Made by a program: the position numbers and the translations under genes
Source: Bacteroidia bacterium
GTDB taxonomy: Bacteria > Bacteroidota > Bacteroidia > CAIKAF01
DNA length: 64,000 nt
Direction of reading: 5' to 3'
Assembly (NCBI GenBank): GCA_030427255.1
Contig: JAUHWY010000007.1
Location: 1 to 64,000 of the forward strand
The notes under the pieces: model-generated
What the model saw: only the letters and a program-made list of their open reading frames with translations
Told to the model about the DNA's origin: nothing
Databases searched by the model: none
Shown: piece by piece, positions 9,015 through 18,708 of the stretch
How the letters are laid out: each line of letters starts with the position of its first letter
How positions within the stretch are numbered: the first letter of the stretch is position 1

Positions 9015-11552
9015 ATGGAGGCACGATTTTCACCCCGCGTAAAAGATGTAATCACCTACAGCCGTGAGGAAGCCTTAAGGCTTGGTCACGACTATATAGG
9101 AACGGAACATTTGCTGCTCGGCATGGTTCGAGAAGGCGAAGGAATGGGCATCAAAATTTTGAAATCTTTGGGCGTTCAAATGGATGAACTGCGCAAAGAA
9201 ATAGAGGCGTCTATTCGCCCACATGCCAAGAATACGGTGAGCTTAGGCAATATTCCCTTGGTAAAACAAGCCGAAAAGGCGCTAAAAGTAACTTATTTGG
9301 AAGCCAAGCTCTTTAATTCTAATGTAATTGGAACAGAGCATTTGCTTCTGGCTATTTTAAAGGACGACGACAGTGTGGTAACACGCATTTTGCGTCGTTT
9401 TAATGTGGATTATCCCGTAGTTAAAGAAGAAATAGAATATATGATATCAGAATCTCCCAAAGCTGAATTTCCCAATACCCCATCCGACGATGAGCCGGAA
9501 GAGCAAGGAAGCGGTTTTTCTTCCAAAAAGCCCGGCGATGCCAAAAGCAAAACTCCGGTGCTGGATAATTTCGGAAGAGACCTCTCTAAAATGGCCGAAG
9601 AGTCTAAGCTTGACCCCATCATTGGTCGAGACAAAGAAATTGAACGGGTAAGTCAAATTTTAAGTAGGAGAAAAAAGAACAATCCTATTTTAATCGGAGA
9701 ACCCGGTGTGGGTAAATCAGCCATTGCCGAAGGACTTGCACTTCGGATCGCCCAAAAGAAAGTGAGTCGCGTGTTGTTCAATAAACGTATTGTAAGCTTG
9801 GATTTGGCTTCACTAGTTGCAGGCACCAAATACCGTGGTCAATTCGAAGAACGCATGAAAGCCCTCATGAACGAATTGGAAAAATCTCCCGATGTCATTC
9901 TTTTCATCGATGAGATTCATACCATTATTGGTGCTGGAGGTGCCAGCGGCTCCTTAGATGCCTCCAATATGTTTAAGCCTGCTTTGGCTCGTGGCGAAAT
10001 TCAATGCATTGGAGCAACCACTCTAGATGAATACCGTCAATATATTGAGAAGGATGGAGCTCTTGACCGCCGTTTCCAAAAGGTAATGGTAGAACCTACC
10101 ACCGAAGAAGAAACCGTTCAAATCTTAAACAACATTAAGGAAAGGTATGAGGAACACCACAATGTGAACTATACCCCTGAAGCCGTTAAAGCCTGTGTGA
10201 GCCTAACCGAACGGTACATTACCGATCGCCACCTTCCCGACAAAGCTATTGATGCTTTGGATGAAGCCGGTGCAAGGGTACATATAACCAATATCCACGT
10301 CCCCAAAGAAATTGAGGATATCGAACAGCAAATTGAGGACGTAAAAGTTGAGAAAAACCAAGTGGTGCGCAGCCAGCGTTACGAAGAGGCTGCCCGATTG
10401 CGCGATAAAGAGCGGCAATTGATTGAGAAACTTGAAGAGGTAAAAAAAGCTTGGGAAGAGGAAACCAAAAACCATAGAGAAACGGTTAGCGAAGAAGATG
10501 TTGCTGAAGTGGTTTCCATGATGACAGGTATCCCTGTTCAAAAGGTAGCCGAAAGCGAAATCGCCAAGCTTGCCGAAATGACCGATCGAGTAAAAGCAAA
10601 AGTCATTGGTCAAGACGATGCCGTAAGAAAAGTGGTTCGTGCCATTCAACGAAATCGAGCAGGGCTAAAAGACCCCAACAAACCCATCGGTTCATTTATT
10701 TTCCTTGGACCAACAGGAGTAGGTAAAACCCAGTTGGCCAAAGTGCTATCGCGTACCATGTTCAATAGTGATGATGCGCTCATCCGCATTGACATGAGCG
10801 AGTACATGGAAAAATTTGCGGTTTCGCGCCTGATTGGAGCGCCTCCCGGATATGTAGGATACGAAGAAGGAGGTCAACTCACTGAAAAAGTGCGACGTAA
10901 ACCCTACTCCGTTGTTTTGCTAGACGAGATTGAGAAAGCTCACCCCGATGTGTTTAACCTGCTGCTGCAAGCACTAGATGATGGCTTGCTTACAGACTCT
11001 TTGGGGCGAAAAGTAGATTTTAAAAACACCATAATTATCATGACCTCTAATATTGGAAGTCGTGAATTGAAGGAGTTTGGCCAAGGTGTTGGTTTTAAGA
11101 CCGGAGCCCGGGAAAAGCAAGCCGAAGACCACAATAAAAGTGTTATTCAAAACGCCTTGAAAAAGGCCTTTGCCCCGGAATTCTTGAACCGCATAGACGA
11201 TGTAGTGCTCTTTAATTCCTTATCTCAAGAGGATATTCACCAAATCATTGATGTGGAGCTCGAAGGCTTGATTCGAAGGGTTAAGCAAAATGGCTACGAT
11301 ATTAAAGTTACCGACAGCGCCAAAACCTTTATTGCTGAAAAAGGGTTTGACCCACAATTTGGGGCGCGTCCCTTGAAGAGAGCCATTCAAAAATACATTG
11401 AGGATAAACTCGCCGAAGAAATCATCAACAGTCAACTCAAGGAAGGTGATTCGATTCAGATTGGTTTGTCTAAAGATGAAATTGTGGTGCGCAAAAAAAC
11501 AGTCAAGAAAAAGGGCGAGCAACCCTCATCAAAAAAGGAAAATGAAAGCTAA
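9015..11552 (+). CDS. clpC: AAA+ chaperone ClpC, ATPase of Clp protease
   Basis: ClpC is a hexameric unfoldase that feeds substrates to ClpP. In order: the double Clp N-repeat (residues 1-145, with the characteristic GTEHLLLG and GTEHLLLA motifs), the first AAA+ domain with Walker A GEPGVGKS at 228-235, a middle UVR-like coiled segment at about 442-475 ([12 protein letters not shown]), and the second AAA+ domain with Walker A GPTGVGKT at 565-572 and DEIEKAH Walker B. The C-terminal D2-small domain ends in a basic tail. Length 845 is typical. The UVR segment and N-repeats separate ClpC from ClpA, ClpB and ClpX. Confidence 0.95.
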   Translation: MEARFSPRVKDVITYSREEALRLGHDYIGTEHLLLGMVREGEGMGIKILKSLGVQMDELRKEIEASIRPHAKNTVSLGNIPLVKQAEKALKVTYLEAKLFNSNVIGTEHLLLAILKDDDSVVTRILRRFNVDYPVVKEEIEYMISESPKAEFPNTPSDDEPEEQGSGFSSKKPGDAKSKTPVLDNFGRDLSKMAEESKLDPIIGRDKEIERVSQILSRRKKNNPILIGEPGVGKSAIAEGLALRIAQKKVSRVLFNKRIVSLDLASLVAGTKYRGQFEERMKALMNELEKSPDVILFIDEIHTIIGAGGASGSLDASNMFKPALARGEIQCIGATTLDEYRQYIEKDGALDRRFQKVMVEPTTEEETVQILNNIKERYEEHHNVNYTPEAVKACVSLTERYITDRHLPDKAIDALDEAGARVHITNIHVPKEIEDIEQQIEDVKVEKNQVVRSQRYEEAARLRDKERQLIEKLEEVKKAWEEETKNHRETVSEEDVAEVVSMMTGIPVQKVAESEIAKLAEMTDRVKAKVIGQDDAVRKVVRAIQRNRAGLKDPNKPIGSFIFLGPTGVGKTQLAKVLSRTMFNSDDALIRIDMSEYMEKFAVSRLIGAPPGYVGYEEGGQLTEKVRRKPYSVVLLDEIEKAHPDVFNLLLQALDDGLLTDSLGRKVDFKNTIIIMTSNIGSRELKEFGQGVGFKTGAREKQAEDHNKSVIQNALKKAFAPEFLNRIDDVVLFNSLSQEDIHQIIDVELEGLIRRVKQNGYDIKVTDSAKTFIAEKGFDPQFGARPLKRAIQKYIEDKLAEEIINSQLKEGDSIQIGLSKDEIVVRKKTVKKKGEQPSSKKENES

Positions 11553-11564
11553 GCTTCTATTTTC

Positions 11565-11593
11565 TTTGAGAATCACCCAAAAATGTATCTTTG
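11565..11593 (+). promoter_or_regulatory. Bacteroidota-type promoter of the small lipoprotein gene
   Basis: TTTG at 11565-11568 (-33) and TATCTTTG at 11586-11593 (-7) are separated by 17 nt. The box ends 13 nt before the ATG at 11607. Both elements match the class consensus. Confidence 0.7.
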
Positions 11594-11606
11594 AAAAAAA
11601 AACAGC

Positions 11607-11825
11607 ATGAAAGCTTTTAGTTTGTTTAGTTTGATTTTGTCCTCTGCCCTACTGTTTTCTTGCGGAGAAGAAGTTTGCATTCAATGCACCCCAATTGAAG
11701 GCGACACTGAAATTGTGGAAGAGCTTTGTTCTGCAAATCAGAATGAACGTATGGATTTTCAGGTGGAATGGACCGACAAACTTTACAACTGCGTTCAGGT
11801 AGAGTCTTCCTCTTCTGAAGAATAA
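11607..11825 (+). CDS. Small hypothetical lipoprotein
   Basis: This 72-residue protein has a lipoprotein signal: a hydrophobic segment LFSLILSSALLFS followed by the lipobox cysteine at residue 19. The mature part is only about 54 residues, has four more cysteines (in CIQC, ELCS and NC), and ends in an acidic SSSSEE tail. It is probably anchored in the outer or inner membrane after processing by Lgt, which is encoded at 51.4 kb. The four cysteines suggest disulfides or metal binding. It has its own promoter and terminator, so it is a monocistronic unit. I do not recognise a named family. Confidence 0.7.
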   Translation: MKAFSLFSLILSSALLFSCGEEVCIQCTPIEGDTEIVEELCSANQNERMDFQVEWTDKLYNCVQVESSSSEE

Positions 11826-11844
11826 AGCATACCCCGATTATAAG

Positions 11845-11872
11845 AAAGCCTCCTTTTGGGAGGCTTTTTTTT
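11845..11872 (+). terminator. Rho-independent terminator of the small lipoprotein gene
   Basis: AAAGCCTCC (11845-11853) pairs with GGAGGCTTT (11859-11867) around a 5-nt loop, followed by a T-run to 11872. Confidence 0.85.
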
Positions 11873-11980
11873 GTCCTTGTCTTTTGAAAGAGGCTCCGCG
11901 ACTAAATTATAACCGGAGGGTATATTAAACCAAGGATTGGCGGTTCTTTTATGGCATTAAAACCAATCCGTGAACCTGTG

Positions 11981-12122
11981 CCAGGGATGCGAGCGGATAG
12001 CGCTGTGCGGACTGCTGCTTAAAATCAGGAGCGCTGAGCCGGCTGCCCCAAGCAGACCTGTTCAGCGCCCTGATTTTTGCAGCAGGCAAGCAGCCTATGA
12101 GCGGGCAGCCCGCCCGGGCACC
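11981..12122 (+). repeat. Intergenic long-hairpin element B
   Basis: This GC-rich element fills most of the 349-bp convergent gap. It starts with a CAGGGAT....AGCGG motif typical of this family. Its main hairpin pairs 12012-12037 with 12062-12085 (CTGCTGC, AATCAGG and GCGCTGA segments with their complements). A GAGCGGGCAGCCCG motif near the right end repeats the start motif directly. No credible gene lies inside. Confidence 0.65.
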
Positions 12123-12124
12123 CA

Positions 12125-12156
12125 AAAAAAAAGGCTCCCAGATATAGGAGCCTTTC
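12125..12156 (-). terminator. Rho-independent terminator of the minus-strand lipoprotein gene
   Basis: AAAGGCTCC (12130-12138) pairs with GGAGCCTTT (12147-12155). Read on the minus strand, the stem is followed by nine T residues. It ends the block that runs from bamD or fabI down to the gene stopping at 12175. Confidence 0.85.
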
Positions 12157-12174
12157 CAAAATATTAATTCAGAA

Positions 12175-12741
12175 TTACTTGGATGCTTCCACGAAGATTT
12201 GATATTGCACTTTAAGCGTGTAATCGTCTTTGGAATCCCAAGGCAATACCTTTCGTTCGGTAGAGAACCTTGTTTTGAACGTATCGTTTACAATCCAATC
12301 GGTAACGTCGGCGGCGTTTGGCTGAAGCACCAAAGTGGAGTCGATGCTATCGATTACACCGGAACCAAAGCCGGGACCTTCCACAAAGGGAGGATTGTAA
12401 AGATAACCGATAAGCATTTGTCGTTCCGGATTTTTTACGGAAACCCAAGATACTTGGTAATCTTTAAAGCCATAGAGGGTGCTGTCGGGGGAAATTACGC
12501 TAACCATGACAGAATCTAGGGTTACGCGATCGATTTCTTCGTAGCTAAGTCCGTTTTGATCCATAAGGACTTGAAGACTGTCAAGCGAAACGGTATCGGA
12601 GAGGTACACGAAATGTGCAATGCTCACTTCTTTAGGTACAACTACCTCATGCTCAACGGGTACACGGAATTCGTAGCGTTCTGGACCACATGCCATAAGA
12701 ACAACTACCAAGCTGCTGATAGCCAAAAGGGTTCGTTTCAT
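12175..12741 (-). CDS. Hypothetical lipoprotein
   Basis: This 188-residue protein begins MKRTLLAISSLVVVLMACG, with the lipobox cysteine at residue 18. The start at 12741 is preferred over an in-frame ATG at 12777, because the longer version would bury the signal peptide and overlap fabI. The mature part is rich in beta-prone segments with repeated Asp-Ser pairs and no recognisable domain. It lies 10 bp after fabI on the same strand, so it may be co-transcribed, and a strong terminator follows. Function unknown. Confidence 0.75.
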   Translation of the reverse strand: MKRTLLAISSLVVVLMACGPERYEFRVPVEHEVVVPKEVSIAHFVYLSDTVSLDSLQVLMDQNGLSYEEIDRVTLDSVMVSVISPDSTLYGFKDYQVSWVSVKNPERQMLIGYLYNPPFVEGPGFGSGVIDSIDSTLVLQPNAADVTDWIVNDTFKTRFSTERKVLPWDSKDDYTLKVQYQIFVEASK

Positions 12742-12751
12742 AGCAGCAATA

Positions 12752-13576
12752 TTAATCAACTTCGGGTTCAGGTGCAAATTTATGCATAACTTTTGATGAA
12801 ATACCTACGCTGGAGAATCCGCCATCGTGGTAAATATTCTGCATGGTAACCATTCGGGTAAGGTCAGAAACCATAGAAACGCAGAAGTCGGCGCAGCTTT
12901 CGGCGGAGGCATTTCCGAGAGGTGACATGTCGTTGGCGTAATCAAAAAAGGCATCAAATCCACCGACACCAGAGCCTGCGGTAGTTTTTGTTGGGGATTG
13001 AGAAATCGTATTTACTCGAACATTTTTGCGCATGCCGTAATGGTATCCGAAGCTACGCGCGATGGATTCGAGTAAAGCCTTTGCTTCGGCCATATCGGAG
13101 TAATCCGGGAAACTGCGTTGAGCAGCAATATAGCTAAGTCCCAAAACGCTGGCGCCTTCTTTGAGTGCATCTAATTGCCAGGCTGCCTGAAGCATTCTAT
13201 GAAACGACAAGGCCGAAATATCGAGGGTTTTGAGGTACCAATCGTATTTAAGGTCAGTATAGGCTCTGTTTTTACGCACGTTGGGCGACATGCCAATGGA
13301 ATGCAGCACAAAGTCTAGGGGGCCTCCCAAGGCCTCCATAGATGCCTTATATAAATTTTCCAGGTCCTCGCTATTGGTCGCATCGGCTGCAATAATGGGC
13401 GCGTTTAATTTTTCGCCGAGTTCTTGAATTTTGCCCATACGAAGTGCCACGGGGGCATTGGAAAGTACAATACGTGCCCCGTGTTCGTGGGCCTTTTCGG
13501 CTACTTTCCAAGCAATGGATTGTTCGTCTAAGGCACCGGTAATGATGCCTGTTTTACCTTGCAATAATCCTGACAT
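12752..13576 (-). CDS. fabI: Enoyl-[acyl-carrier-protein] reductase (NADH), FabI
   Basis: FabI catalyses the last reduction step in each round of fatty-acid elongation in the cytosol. It is a short-chain dehydrogenase-fold enzyme. The FabI-specific Y-x6-Y-x6-K arrangement is readable as Tyr149, Tyr159 and Lys166 (YSDMAEAK), and the N-terminal cofactor loop is GIITGALDEQSIAW. A SP(T)KT loop at about 192-197 sits where triclosan-binding residues lie in the family. Length (274) is normal. It precedes a lipoprotein gene and follows recN with a 32-bp gap. Confidence 0.95.
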   Translation of the reverse strand: MSGLLQGKTGIITGALDEQSIAWKVAEKAHEHGARIVLSNAPVALRMGKIQELGEKLNAPIIAADATNSEDLENLYKASMEALGGPLDFVLHSIGMSPNVRKNRAYTDLKYDWYLKTLDISALSFHRMLQAAWQLDALKEGASVLGLSYIAAQRSFPDYSDMAEAKALLESIARSFGYHYGMRKNVRVNTISQSPTKTTAGSGVGGFDAFFDYANDMSPLGNASAESCADFCVSMVSDLTRMVTMQNIYHDGGFSSVGISSKVMHKFAPEPEVD

Positions 13577-13608
13577 AAAGGAATAATTTTAAGCGAAAAA
13601 ACAAAAAA

Positions 13609-15255
13609 TTAAGCAGACTTGAGGAGTTTTTGTGCCTGTTCTCTGGCCTCTTGGGTAACTTGTTCGCCACTAAGCATGCCTGCAATCTCATCTATTCTTT
13701 CCATGGGGTTTAGGGCCAGCATTTGGGTTTTCCCCTGAGCTTTAAGGACTTTAAAGTGTTTTTGCCCGGAAGCAGCAATTTGAGGAAGGTGGGTAATAGC
13801 CAGCACCTGCATACCCTTTCCTAAGCCTGCCAGTAGTTTACCCATGGAGGAGGCTACTTTTCCCGAAATGCCGGTATCTATTTCATCAAAAATAAGGGTA
13901 GGCATTTGCTTTTTCCCGGCAGCTAAGGCCTTTATGGCCAACATGAGTCTGGACAGTTCGCCCCCGGACGCGGTTTGACTCATAGGCCCGGGCGGAAGTC
14001 CGGGATTGGCAGCGAACAAAAATTGGGGTTTCTCCAAGCCAAAAGGGCCGGGTTTAGCTAGTTTATTAAGTTCTACATCAATTCTAGCGCCTTGCAGTCC
14101 GAGTGCTTCTAAATAATGGTGCACTTGGCTTTGAAACGAATGCTTCTCCTTAGTTCGGTCCGCGCTAAGTGCTTCCGCAGCCTTATGAAGGGCCAATTCG
14201 AGCCGATGACACTCGGCAGCGCATTTTTCGTAGGCGGCTTTGACTCCGTCCCGGGTATTGAGTTGGTCTTGCCATTGGTTTACTCGTTCCAACACCTCTG
14301 GTTCACTTTCCAACCTATGCTTTCTTTGAAAATCATAAAAAGCAGATAATTTATTGGCTAAGAACTCCAAACGTTCGGGGTCTCCTTGCACCATTTGTCC
14401 CTTTTGGTCCATTTCCATGGCCAAGTCCTGCAATTCGAGCCGGCATGAATCCAACCGTTGCGCCATTTCACTAAAGGATTCACCAAACTCGGCAAGCTTG
14501 CTGAGTTGTTGTTGCATTTGGTGCAAAGCAGAAAGGATTCCAGGTTCAGCGCCTTGCAGTCCTTCTGAGGCATGCAACAGACTTTGGCGGATCAGGTCGG
14601 CATGTTGTAAGGCATTATGTTCCTCTTCTAATTCCGAAAGCATGCCGGGTTTCCATGCCAAGGCTTCCCATTGCTCGATTTGAAAATTAAGGTAATCGGC
14701 ATTGTTTTGTGCGTCCACCATGTCTTTCTCCAAAGATTCCAGCCTTTTTTGGGCCTTTTGGTATTCGTTCCAAAGGGATTGGTAGGTTTCCCAAGTTTTT
14801 GTGTTGCCGGCAATCAGGTCGAACATACTTTGCTGAAAGTCGGCTTGTTTTAACAACAGGGTATCGTGTTGAAAATGGATGTGGACGAGTAAGTCCCCCA
14901 TTTGCTTAAGCAGTTGCAGGGAAACCGGAGAATCGTTTATAAAAGCCCGGCTTCTTCCCGAGGGTAAAATTTCACGCCGAAGCATGCTAATAGGTTCATA
15001 GTCCAAGTCGTGCTCTTTAAAAAAATGCTCAATGTGCAGTGCTTCGATATCGAAAACAGCTTCTACAATGCATTTTTTATCAGGGTCGGCAAGCGAGACC
15101 CCGTCGGCACGGGCGCCAATGGTTAATTGTAGGGCTCCCAATACAATGGATTTACCGGCGCCGGTTTCTCCGGTAATAACCTGGAGTCCGTTATCAAAGG
15201 TGATGTCTAAGCGCTCAATAAGCGCAAAGTTGGAAATGAAAAGCCTTTGCAACAT
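13609..15255 (-). CDS. recN: DNA repair protein RecN
   Basis: RecN is an SMC-like ATPase that acts at DNA double-strand breaks. Walker A is GETGAGKS at residues 29-36. A long central coiled coil spans about residues 150-390. The ABC signature SGGELSRLMLA and Walker B LIFDEIDTGISG follow in the C-terminal half. Length (548) fits the family. It sits in the conserved block bamD-rpoZ-coaBC-DUF4835-recN. A -7 box lies only 4 nt before the ATG, which predicts a leaderless transcript starting at this gene. Confidence 0.95.
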   Translation of the reverse strand: MLQRLFISNFALIERLDITFDNGLQVITGETGAGKSIVLGALQLTIGARADGVSLADPDKKCIVEAVFDIEALHIEHFFKEHDLDYEPISMLRREILPSGRSRAFINDSPVSLQLLKQMGDLLVHIHFQHDTLLLKQADFQQSMFDLIAGNTKTWETYQSLWNEYQKAQKRLESLEKDMVDAQNNADYLNFQIEQWEALAWKPGMLSELEEEHNALQHADLIRQSLLHASEGLQGAEPGILSALHQMQQQLSKLAEFGESFSEMAQRLDSCRLELQDLAMEMDQKGQMVQGDPERLEFLANKLSAFYDFQRKHRLESEPEVLERVNQWQDQLNTRDGVKAAYEKCAAECHRLELALHKAAEALSADRTKEKHSFQSQVHHYLEALGLQGARIDVELNKLAKPGPFGLEKPQFLFAANPGLPPGPMSQTASGGELSRLMLAIKALAAGKKQMPTLIFDEIDTGISGKVASSMGKLLAGLGKGMQVLAITHLPQIAASGQKHFKVLKAQGKTQMLALNPMERIDEIAGMLSGEQVTQEAREQAQKLLKSA

Positions 15256-15259
15256 AGCC

Positions 15260-15267
15260 CAAAAATA
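15260..15267 (-). promoter_or_regulatory. -7 box abutting the recN start codon (leaderless type)
   Basis: TATTTTTG on the minus strand lies 4 nt before the recN ATG. No TTG was found at the usual -33 distance. Confidence 0.55.
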
Positions 15268-15292
15268 CGAGAAGGCGTGCTTAAAGCGAAAC

Positions 15293-16219
15293 TTAGCGTG
15301 CTACTGCGTCGTATTTTGATGCTTGGGCAGGGTCGGTTTTTTTAAGGATGGGAATTATTCCTGCCTTTTCGGGGGCCGGGGTATTTTTTAGCAGGTTTAT
15401 TATTTCATTCCTTTTGGCATTATAAAAGACCTGAAGTAAAAAAGCATTTGGCCTTTGGTCCCAAACCTGGTCCAACTTTTCAAGGGCTTGCAAAGCGCCC
15501 AAGCGGCCCTTTTTCATATCTCCCACCATATAATCAAATCCCTTTCGGTGGTATTCATACATTAAGTCACGCAAAGGAGAAAAGGCCTGGTTTAAATAGT
15601 CGTTAATAATCCAGTACCTATTGTTGTTTCCTTCAGAGGCTCTCCAGCCGGTTTCAGGCAAATTTTGGCTGTTGTTCACCACCGCTTGTGCTTTGAGCAG
15701 TGCCTCTTCCCCACCCTTTGGAGCAAAACTGTCCATGTCTAAGCCAATTATTAAATAGGCATAATAGGCCAAAACCGATGTTAAATTGGCCTGTGCGGCA
15801 TTTTCCGAATACAGGAATTGCTGGTTGGGTGCGTAGGTAAAGGTGAAATCGTTGTCTTGGTGATTTAGCAAAGGGGCGTCAAAGGTAGAGTTGAAAATCC
15901 TGCGTTGTGCAATCACGGTTATGGTTCCCGAATAGCGGTTGGGAATCACTTGCCCGGCATTGCTGGCCTCTTGCTTCACTACATTAATAAAGACCTGACA
16001 TTCAATGCGCTCAAAATCTTCATAACGGTCATTGGTCCATTGGGTATTGTTCATAAACTCCCTTATTCCAACTTCCATTCCATCAAAAATGGTGCGGTCA
16101 ACCTGAGCTATTTGATTGGAGTTTACGGTTACCTGGCACCTCAGTTCTTGTGCAGAAACCTGTCCGGTCCAAGCCATGGCTAACAAACAAAAGGCAAGCA
16201 AACAAAGCTTAGAGCTCAT
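15293..16219 (-). CDS. DUF4835 family exported protein
   Basis: This 308-residue protein has a signal peptide (MSSKLCLLAFCLLAMAWTGQVSAQ) and matches the Bacteroidota family DUF4835, recognised by the QELRCQVTVNS.QIAQVD start and the IIGLDMDSFAPKGG segment near residue 150. It is expected in the periplasm or outer membrane. The start at 16219 makes an ATGA overlap with the coaBC stop codon, so translation is probably coupled; an ATG two codons earlier is less likely. Its place between coaBC and recN is conserved in Flavobacteriia, but its role is not known to me. Confidence 0.85.
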   Translation of the reverse strand: MSSKLCLLAFCLLAMAWTGQVSAQELRCQVTVNSNQIAQVDRTIFDGMEVGIREFMNNTQWTNDRYEDFERIECQVFINVVKQEASNAGQVIPNRYSGTITVIAQRRIFNSTFDAPLLNHQDNDFTFTYAPNQQFLYSENAAQANLTSVLAYYAYLIIGLDMDSFAPKGGEEALLKAQAVVNNSQNLPETGWRASEGNNNRYWIINDYLNQAFSPLRDLMYEYHRKGFDYMVGDMKKGRLGALQALEKLDQVWDQRPNAFLLQVFYNAKRNEIINLLKNTPAPEKAGIIPILKKTDPAQASKYDAVAR

Positions 16220-17406
16220 GAGCAAATGGTATTAATCAGTTGAACGGCAGTTTGAAGCTTAGATTGTAAGGGCAGGTGCATTTCTTCTTTTCCCGACTGC
16301 AAGATGCTAACCTTATTGGTATCGTGCCCCAACCCTGCGCCTTTATGTTCCATGCTATTGAGCACCAAAAAATCTACTTTTTTTCTTTCCAGTTTTTGAC
16401 GCGCATGTTGCATTCCGTTTTCGGTTTCCAGGGCAAAACCGACAAGGGTTCCGCGCTTAGGAAGACCTGCTAAACCTTTAAGAATATCGGGGTTTTCGGT
16501 TAAGTCTATTTGGTTCAAGCCACCGGACTGTTTTTTAATTTTCTGGGATTCTTGCTGTTTTGGCCTGTAGTCGGCCACTGCGGCAGCCATAAAAATATAA
16601 TCCGCTGCCGGGGCTTGGCACTCCATAATTTGTTGAAGATCTAAAGCAGATTTAAAAGGGAAAACTCGGTCAGGAGTGAGTACAGGATCTTGGCTATTTT
16701 TGCCTTGAGCAAACCAAACCGTTGCCCCTGCAGCCTTGGCGACATCTGCCAAAGCGGCGCCCATTTTACCTGTACTTTCGTTCCCTAGAAACCTTACAGG
16801 ATCTAAGGCTTCTCTAGTTCCTCCACTAGAAATAAGGAAGGTTTTACCCTTCAAATCCTTAGTTTTTAAAAAGAAACATTCCAGATGCCGCAGCAGTTGA
16901 CTTGGCTCTTGGAGTCTGCCTTCGCCAACCAAACCGGAAGCCAAAGGTCCATGGGCAGGAGGAATAATTTGGGTTTTATGCTGTGCCAATGTGCGCACTT
17001 GGTCCTGCACCAGTGGACTGAGCCACATATCGTGGTCCATGGCAGGAGCCACAATCACAGGGCATCGGGTTGACAACCAAGTAACCAACAAGGCATTGTC
17101 GGTATGCGCTTGGGCCATGGAGGAAAGGGTTCTGGCGGTAGCCGGGGCAATGAGCATAATATCCGCCCACAAGGCCAAGTCTACGTGATTGACCCAGTGC
17201 CCATTGTGTTCATCAAAGAGCGTTGAAGTAACCGGATTCCCGGAACAAACGGACAAGCTAAGCGGGCTAACAAAATCTACAGCTGAGGGGCTGAGGACCA
17301 CCTTAACCTCTGCGCCGGCTTTTTTAAGTAAGCGGATGGTTTCGGGCATTTTGTAGGCGGCAATGCCTCCTGAAATGCCAACTAAAACACGCTTTCCGGC
17401 CAACAT
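16216..17406 (-). CDS. coaBC: Bifunctional phosphopantothenoylcysteine decarboxylase / phosphopantothenate-cysteine ligase
   Basis: CoaBC carries out two consecutive steps of coenzyme A synthesis. The N-terminal flavoprotein domain (CoaC, residues 1-175) has the GISGGIAAYK motif, catalytic His74 in VNHVDLALWAD and the PAMDHDMW motif, with Asp in the place of the common Asn. The C-terminal ligase (CoaB, about 180-396) shows SSGGTREALDPVRFLGN and the AAAVADYRPK motif. A later CoA enzyme, coaD, is at 33.2 kb. It overlaps DUF4835 by 4 bp and follows rpoZ with a 3-bp gap, which supports one operon. Confidence 0.95.
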   Translation of the reverse strand: MLAGKRVLVGISGGIAAYKMPETIRLLKKAGAEVKVVLSPSAVDFVSPLSLSVCSGNPVTSTLFDEHNGHWVNHVDLALWADIMLIAPATARTLSSMAQAHTDNALLVTWLSTRCPVIVAPAMDHDMWLSPLVQDQVRTLAQHKTQIIPPAHGPLASGLVGEGRLQEPSQLLRHLECFFLKTKDLKGKTFLISSGGTREALDPVRFLGNESTGKMGAALADVAKAAGATVWFAQGKNSQDPVLTPDRVFPFKSALDLQQIMECQAPAADYIFMAAAVADYRPKQQESQKIKKQSGGLNQIDLTENPDILKGLAGLPKRGTLVGFALETENGMQHARQKLERKKVDFLVLNSMEHKGAGLGHDTNKVSILQSGKEEMHLPLQSKLQTAVQLINTICS

Positions 17407-17409
17407 GGC

Positions 17410-17760
17410 TTAGGCTTCAGTCTCCGGATCGCTTGAGTGTCCAGTAGTTTCGTTCCGGAAATAAATCTGATTTTGCAACCATTCTTCGTAGGCCATAGCT
17501 ACAGGCTTAGGCATACGCTCATAGAAGCGGCTAATTTCGATTTGCTCGCGGTTTTCCATTACTTCCTCCAAATTATCGGAATGGGTAATGAACTCTTCCA
17601 ACTTGCTGCGCACTTCTTCTTTGAGCTGCACCTGAATTTGGTTGGCACGTGCAGAAATCAAGGATAGAGATTCGTAAATATTGCCGGTGTGGTGGTTCAA
17701 TTTTGACAAATCGCGGGTAACTGTCGTAGACTCGGCATTCAATCGTTTAAGCTGGCTCAT
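17410..17760 (-). CDS. rpoZ: RNA polymerase omega subunit (Bacteroidota type)
   Basis: This 116-residue protein matches the Bacteroidota form of omega: the STTVTRD start, then TGNIYESL..I..RANQI at residues 25-42. Omega helps fold and assemble the beta-prime subunit. The C-terminal part is longer than in proteobacterial omega, acidic, and lacks other motifs. It sits between coaBC and bamD with short gaps (3 and 11 bp), a conserved arrangement in this phylum that confirms the assignment. Confidence 0.88.
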   Translation of the reverse strand: MSQLKRLNAESTTVTRDLSKLNHHTGNIYESLSLISARANQIQVQLKEEVRSKLEEFITHSDNLEEVMENREQIEISRFYERMPKPVAMAYEEWLQNQIYFRNETTGHSSDPETEA

Positions 17761-17771
17761 GCGTTTGGCTT

Positions 17772-18596
17772 CTAAACATCTTCATCGTTAGGTTTTGGGG
17801 CTAGGGCCTTTTGTTCTTCGGCTTTTAGCATCAAACTTTTAGCCTCGGACTCATAAGGACTGCCCTTTAACCGGTCTGCAAAGGTACGGTAATAATCAAT
17901 TACATCCGAAAATCTTTCCCACTTTCGTTGTTTAACGCTTAAATCAGCAAATTCAAAAGAGGCTTTAATGATTTGAAAGTAAATCTCAAATCGCTTTTCG
18001 GTATCCGGAAAATCTTGCAAAACCGTTTCCCAGGTGGTTATAGCGGCCCTATACTCTTGGCGTACATAATGCAAATGCGCCTGATTTAGCATTTTTCGCT
18101 CCAATTTGGCCAACAATTCGTCTACCAAGCGATTGGCTTCTGCAAGCCGGGCACTTTCGGGATACATATCCACAAAACTTTGAAAGGATTGAATGGCCTC
18201 CAAACTTGCCGTTTGGTCAAGGGTATACCTTGGACTTGCCTTATACAGACTAAAAGCCGACATATACATGGCCTCTTCCCTGCGGCTGCTTTTTGGGAAA
18301 TTTTTCACGAACAAACTGTAGTAATAATTGGCCAAAAGCATATCGCCCACCTGAAAATAGGTGCTTGCCAAATACCAATGCGTCTCTTCTGCGGTACTCG
18401 AGCCTCGAATGATTCCAAACAGCTCTTCCCATAAAGGCAATGCCCTTTTGTATTTCTCCTTTTGGTATAAATCAAGAGCCAATGCGCGTTTTGCCTGATA
18501 ATCGGAGCCTTTAAGCACTTTACCATAATCTCCGCACGAAGCCAAAAGCCAAAATGAGGCAATAAAAATTCCCAATATTTTTGCGTAACTCTTCAT
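17772..18596 (-). CDS. bamD: Outer membrane assembly lipoprotein BamD
   Basis: BamD is the essential lipoprotein of the complex that inserts beta-barrel proteins into the outer membrane. The start at 18596 gives MKSYAKILGIFIASFWLLASC, with the lipobox Cys at residue 21. A start 69 bp upstream would put 23 polar residues in front and is rejected. TPR units follow (about 30-65, 70-105 with YYYSLFVKNFPKS, 120-165 and 170-270), as expected for BamD. Length 274 is normal. It is the first gene of the bamD-rpoZ-coaBC-DUF4835-recN block. A TACGTTTC box upstream is one mismatch from the -7 consensus. Confidence 0.9.
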   Translation of the reverse strand: MKSYAKILGIFIASFWLLASCGDYGKVLKGSDYQAKRALALDLYQKEKYKRALPLWEELFGIIRGSSTAEETHWYLASTYFQVGDMLLANYYYSLFVKNFPKSSRREEAMYMSAFSLYKASPRYTLDQTASLEAIQSFQSFVDMYPESARLAEANRLVDELLAKLERKMLNQAHLHYVRQEYRAAITTWETVLQDFPDTEKRFEIYFQIIKASFEFADLSVKQRKWERFSDVIDYYRTFADRLKGSPYESEAKSLMLKAEEQKALAPKPNDEDV

Positions 18597-18708
18597 CCCT
18601 GTCGAACGAAACGTACCTTTCGCCTGTTTATTACTTGTTCTTTTGTTAAGTTCCATTTCCGGCACGAAAATATGTTATTATTTTGTGCCGCATACTTGAG
18701 CATCTATT

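Noticed and set aside
11970-12167. Small gene in the convergent gap (and similar short frames at 4512, 19963, 31560 and 40820)
   Set aside because: These frames coincide with hairpin elements, have low-complexity Arg/Pro/Gly-rich products and no start context.
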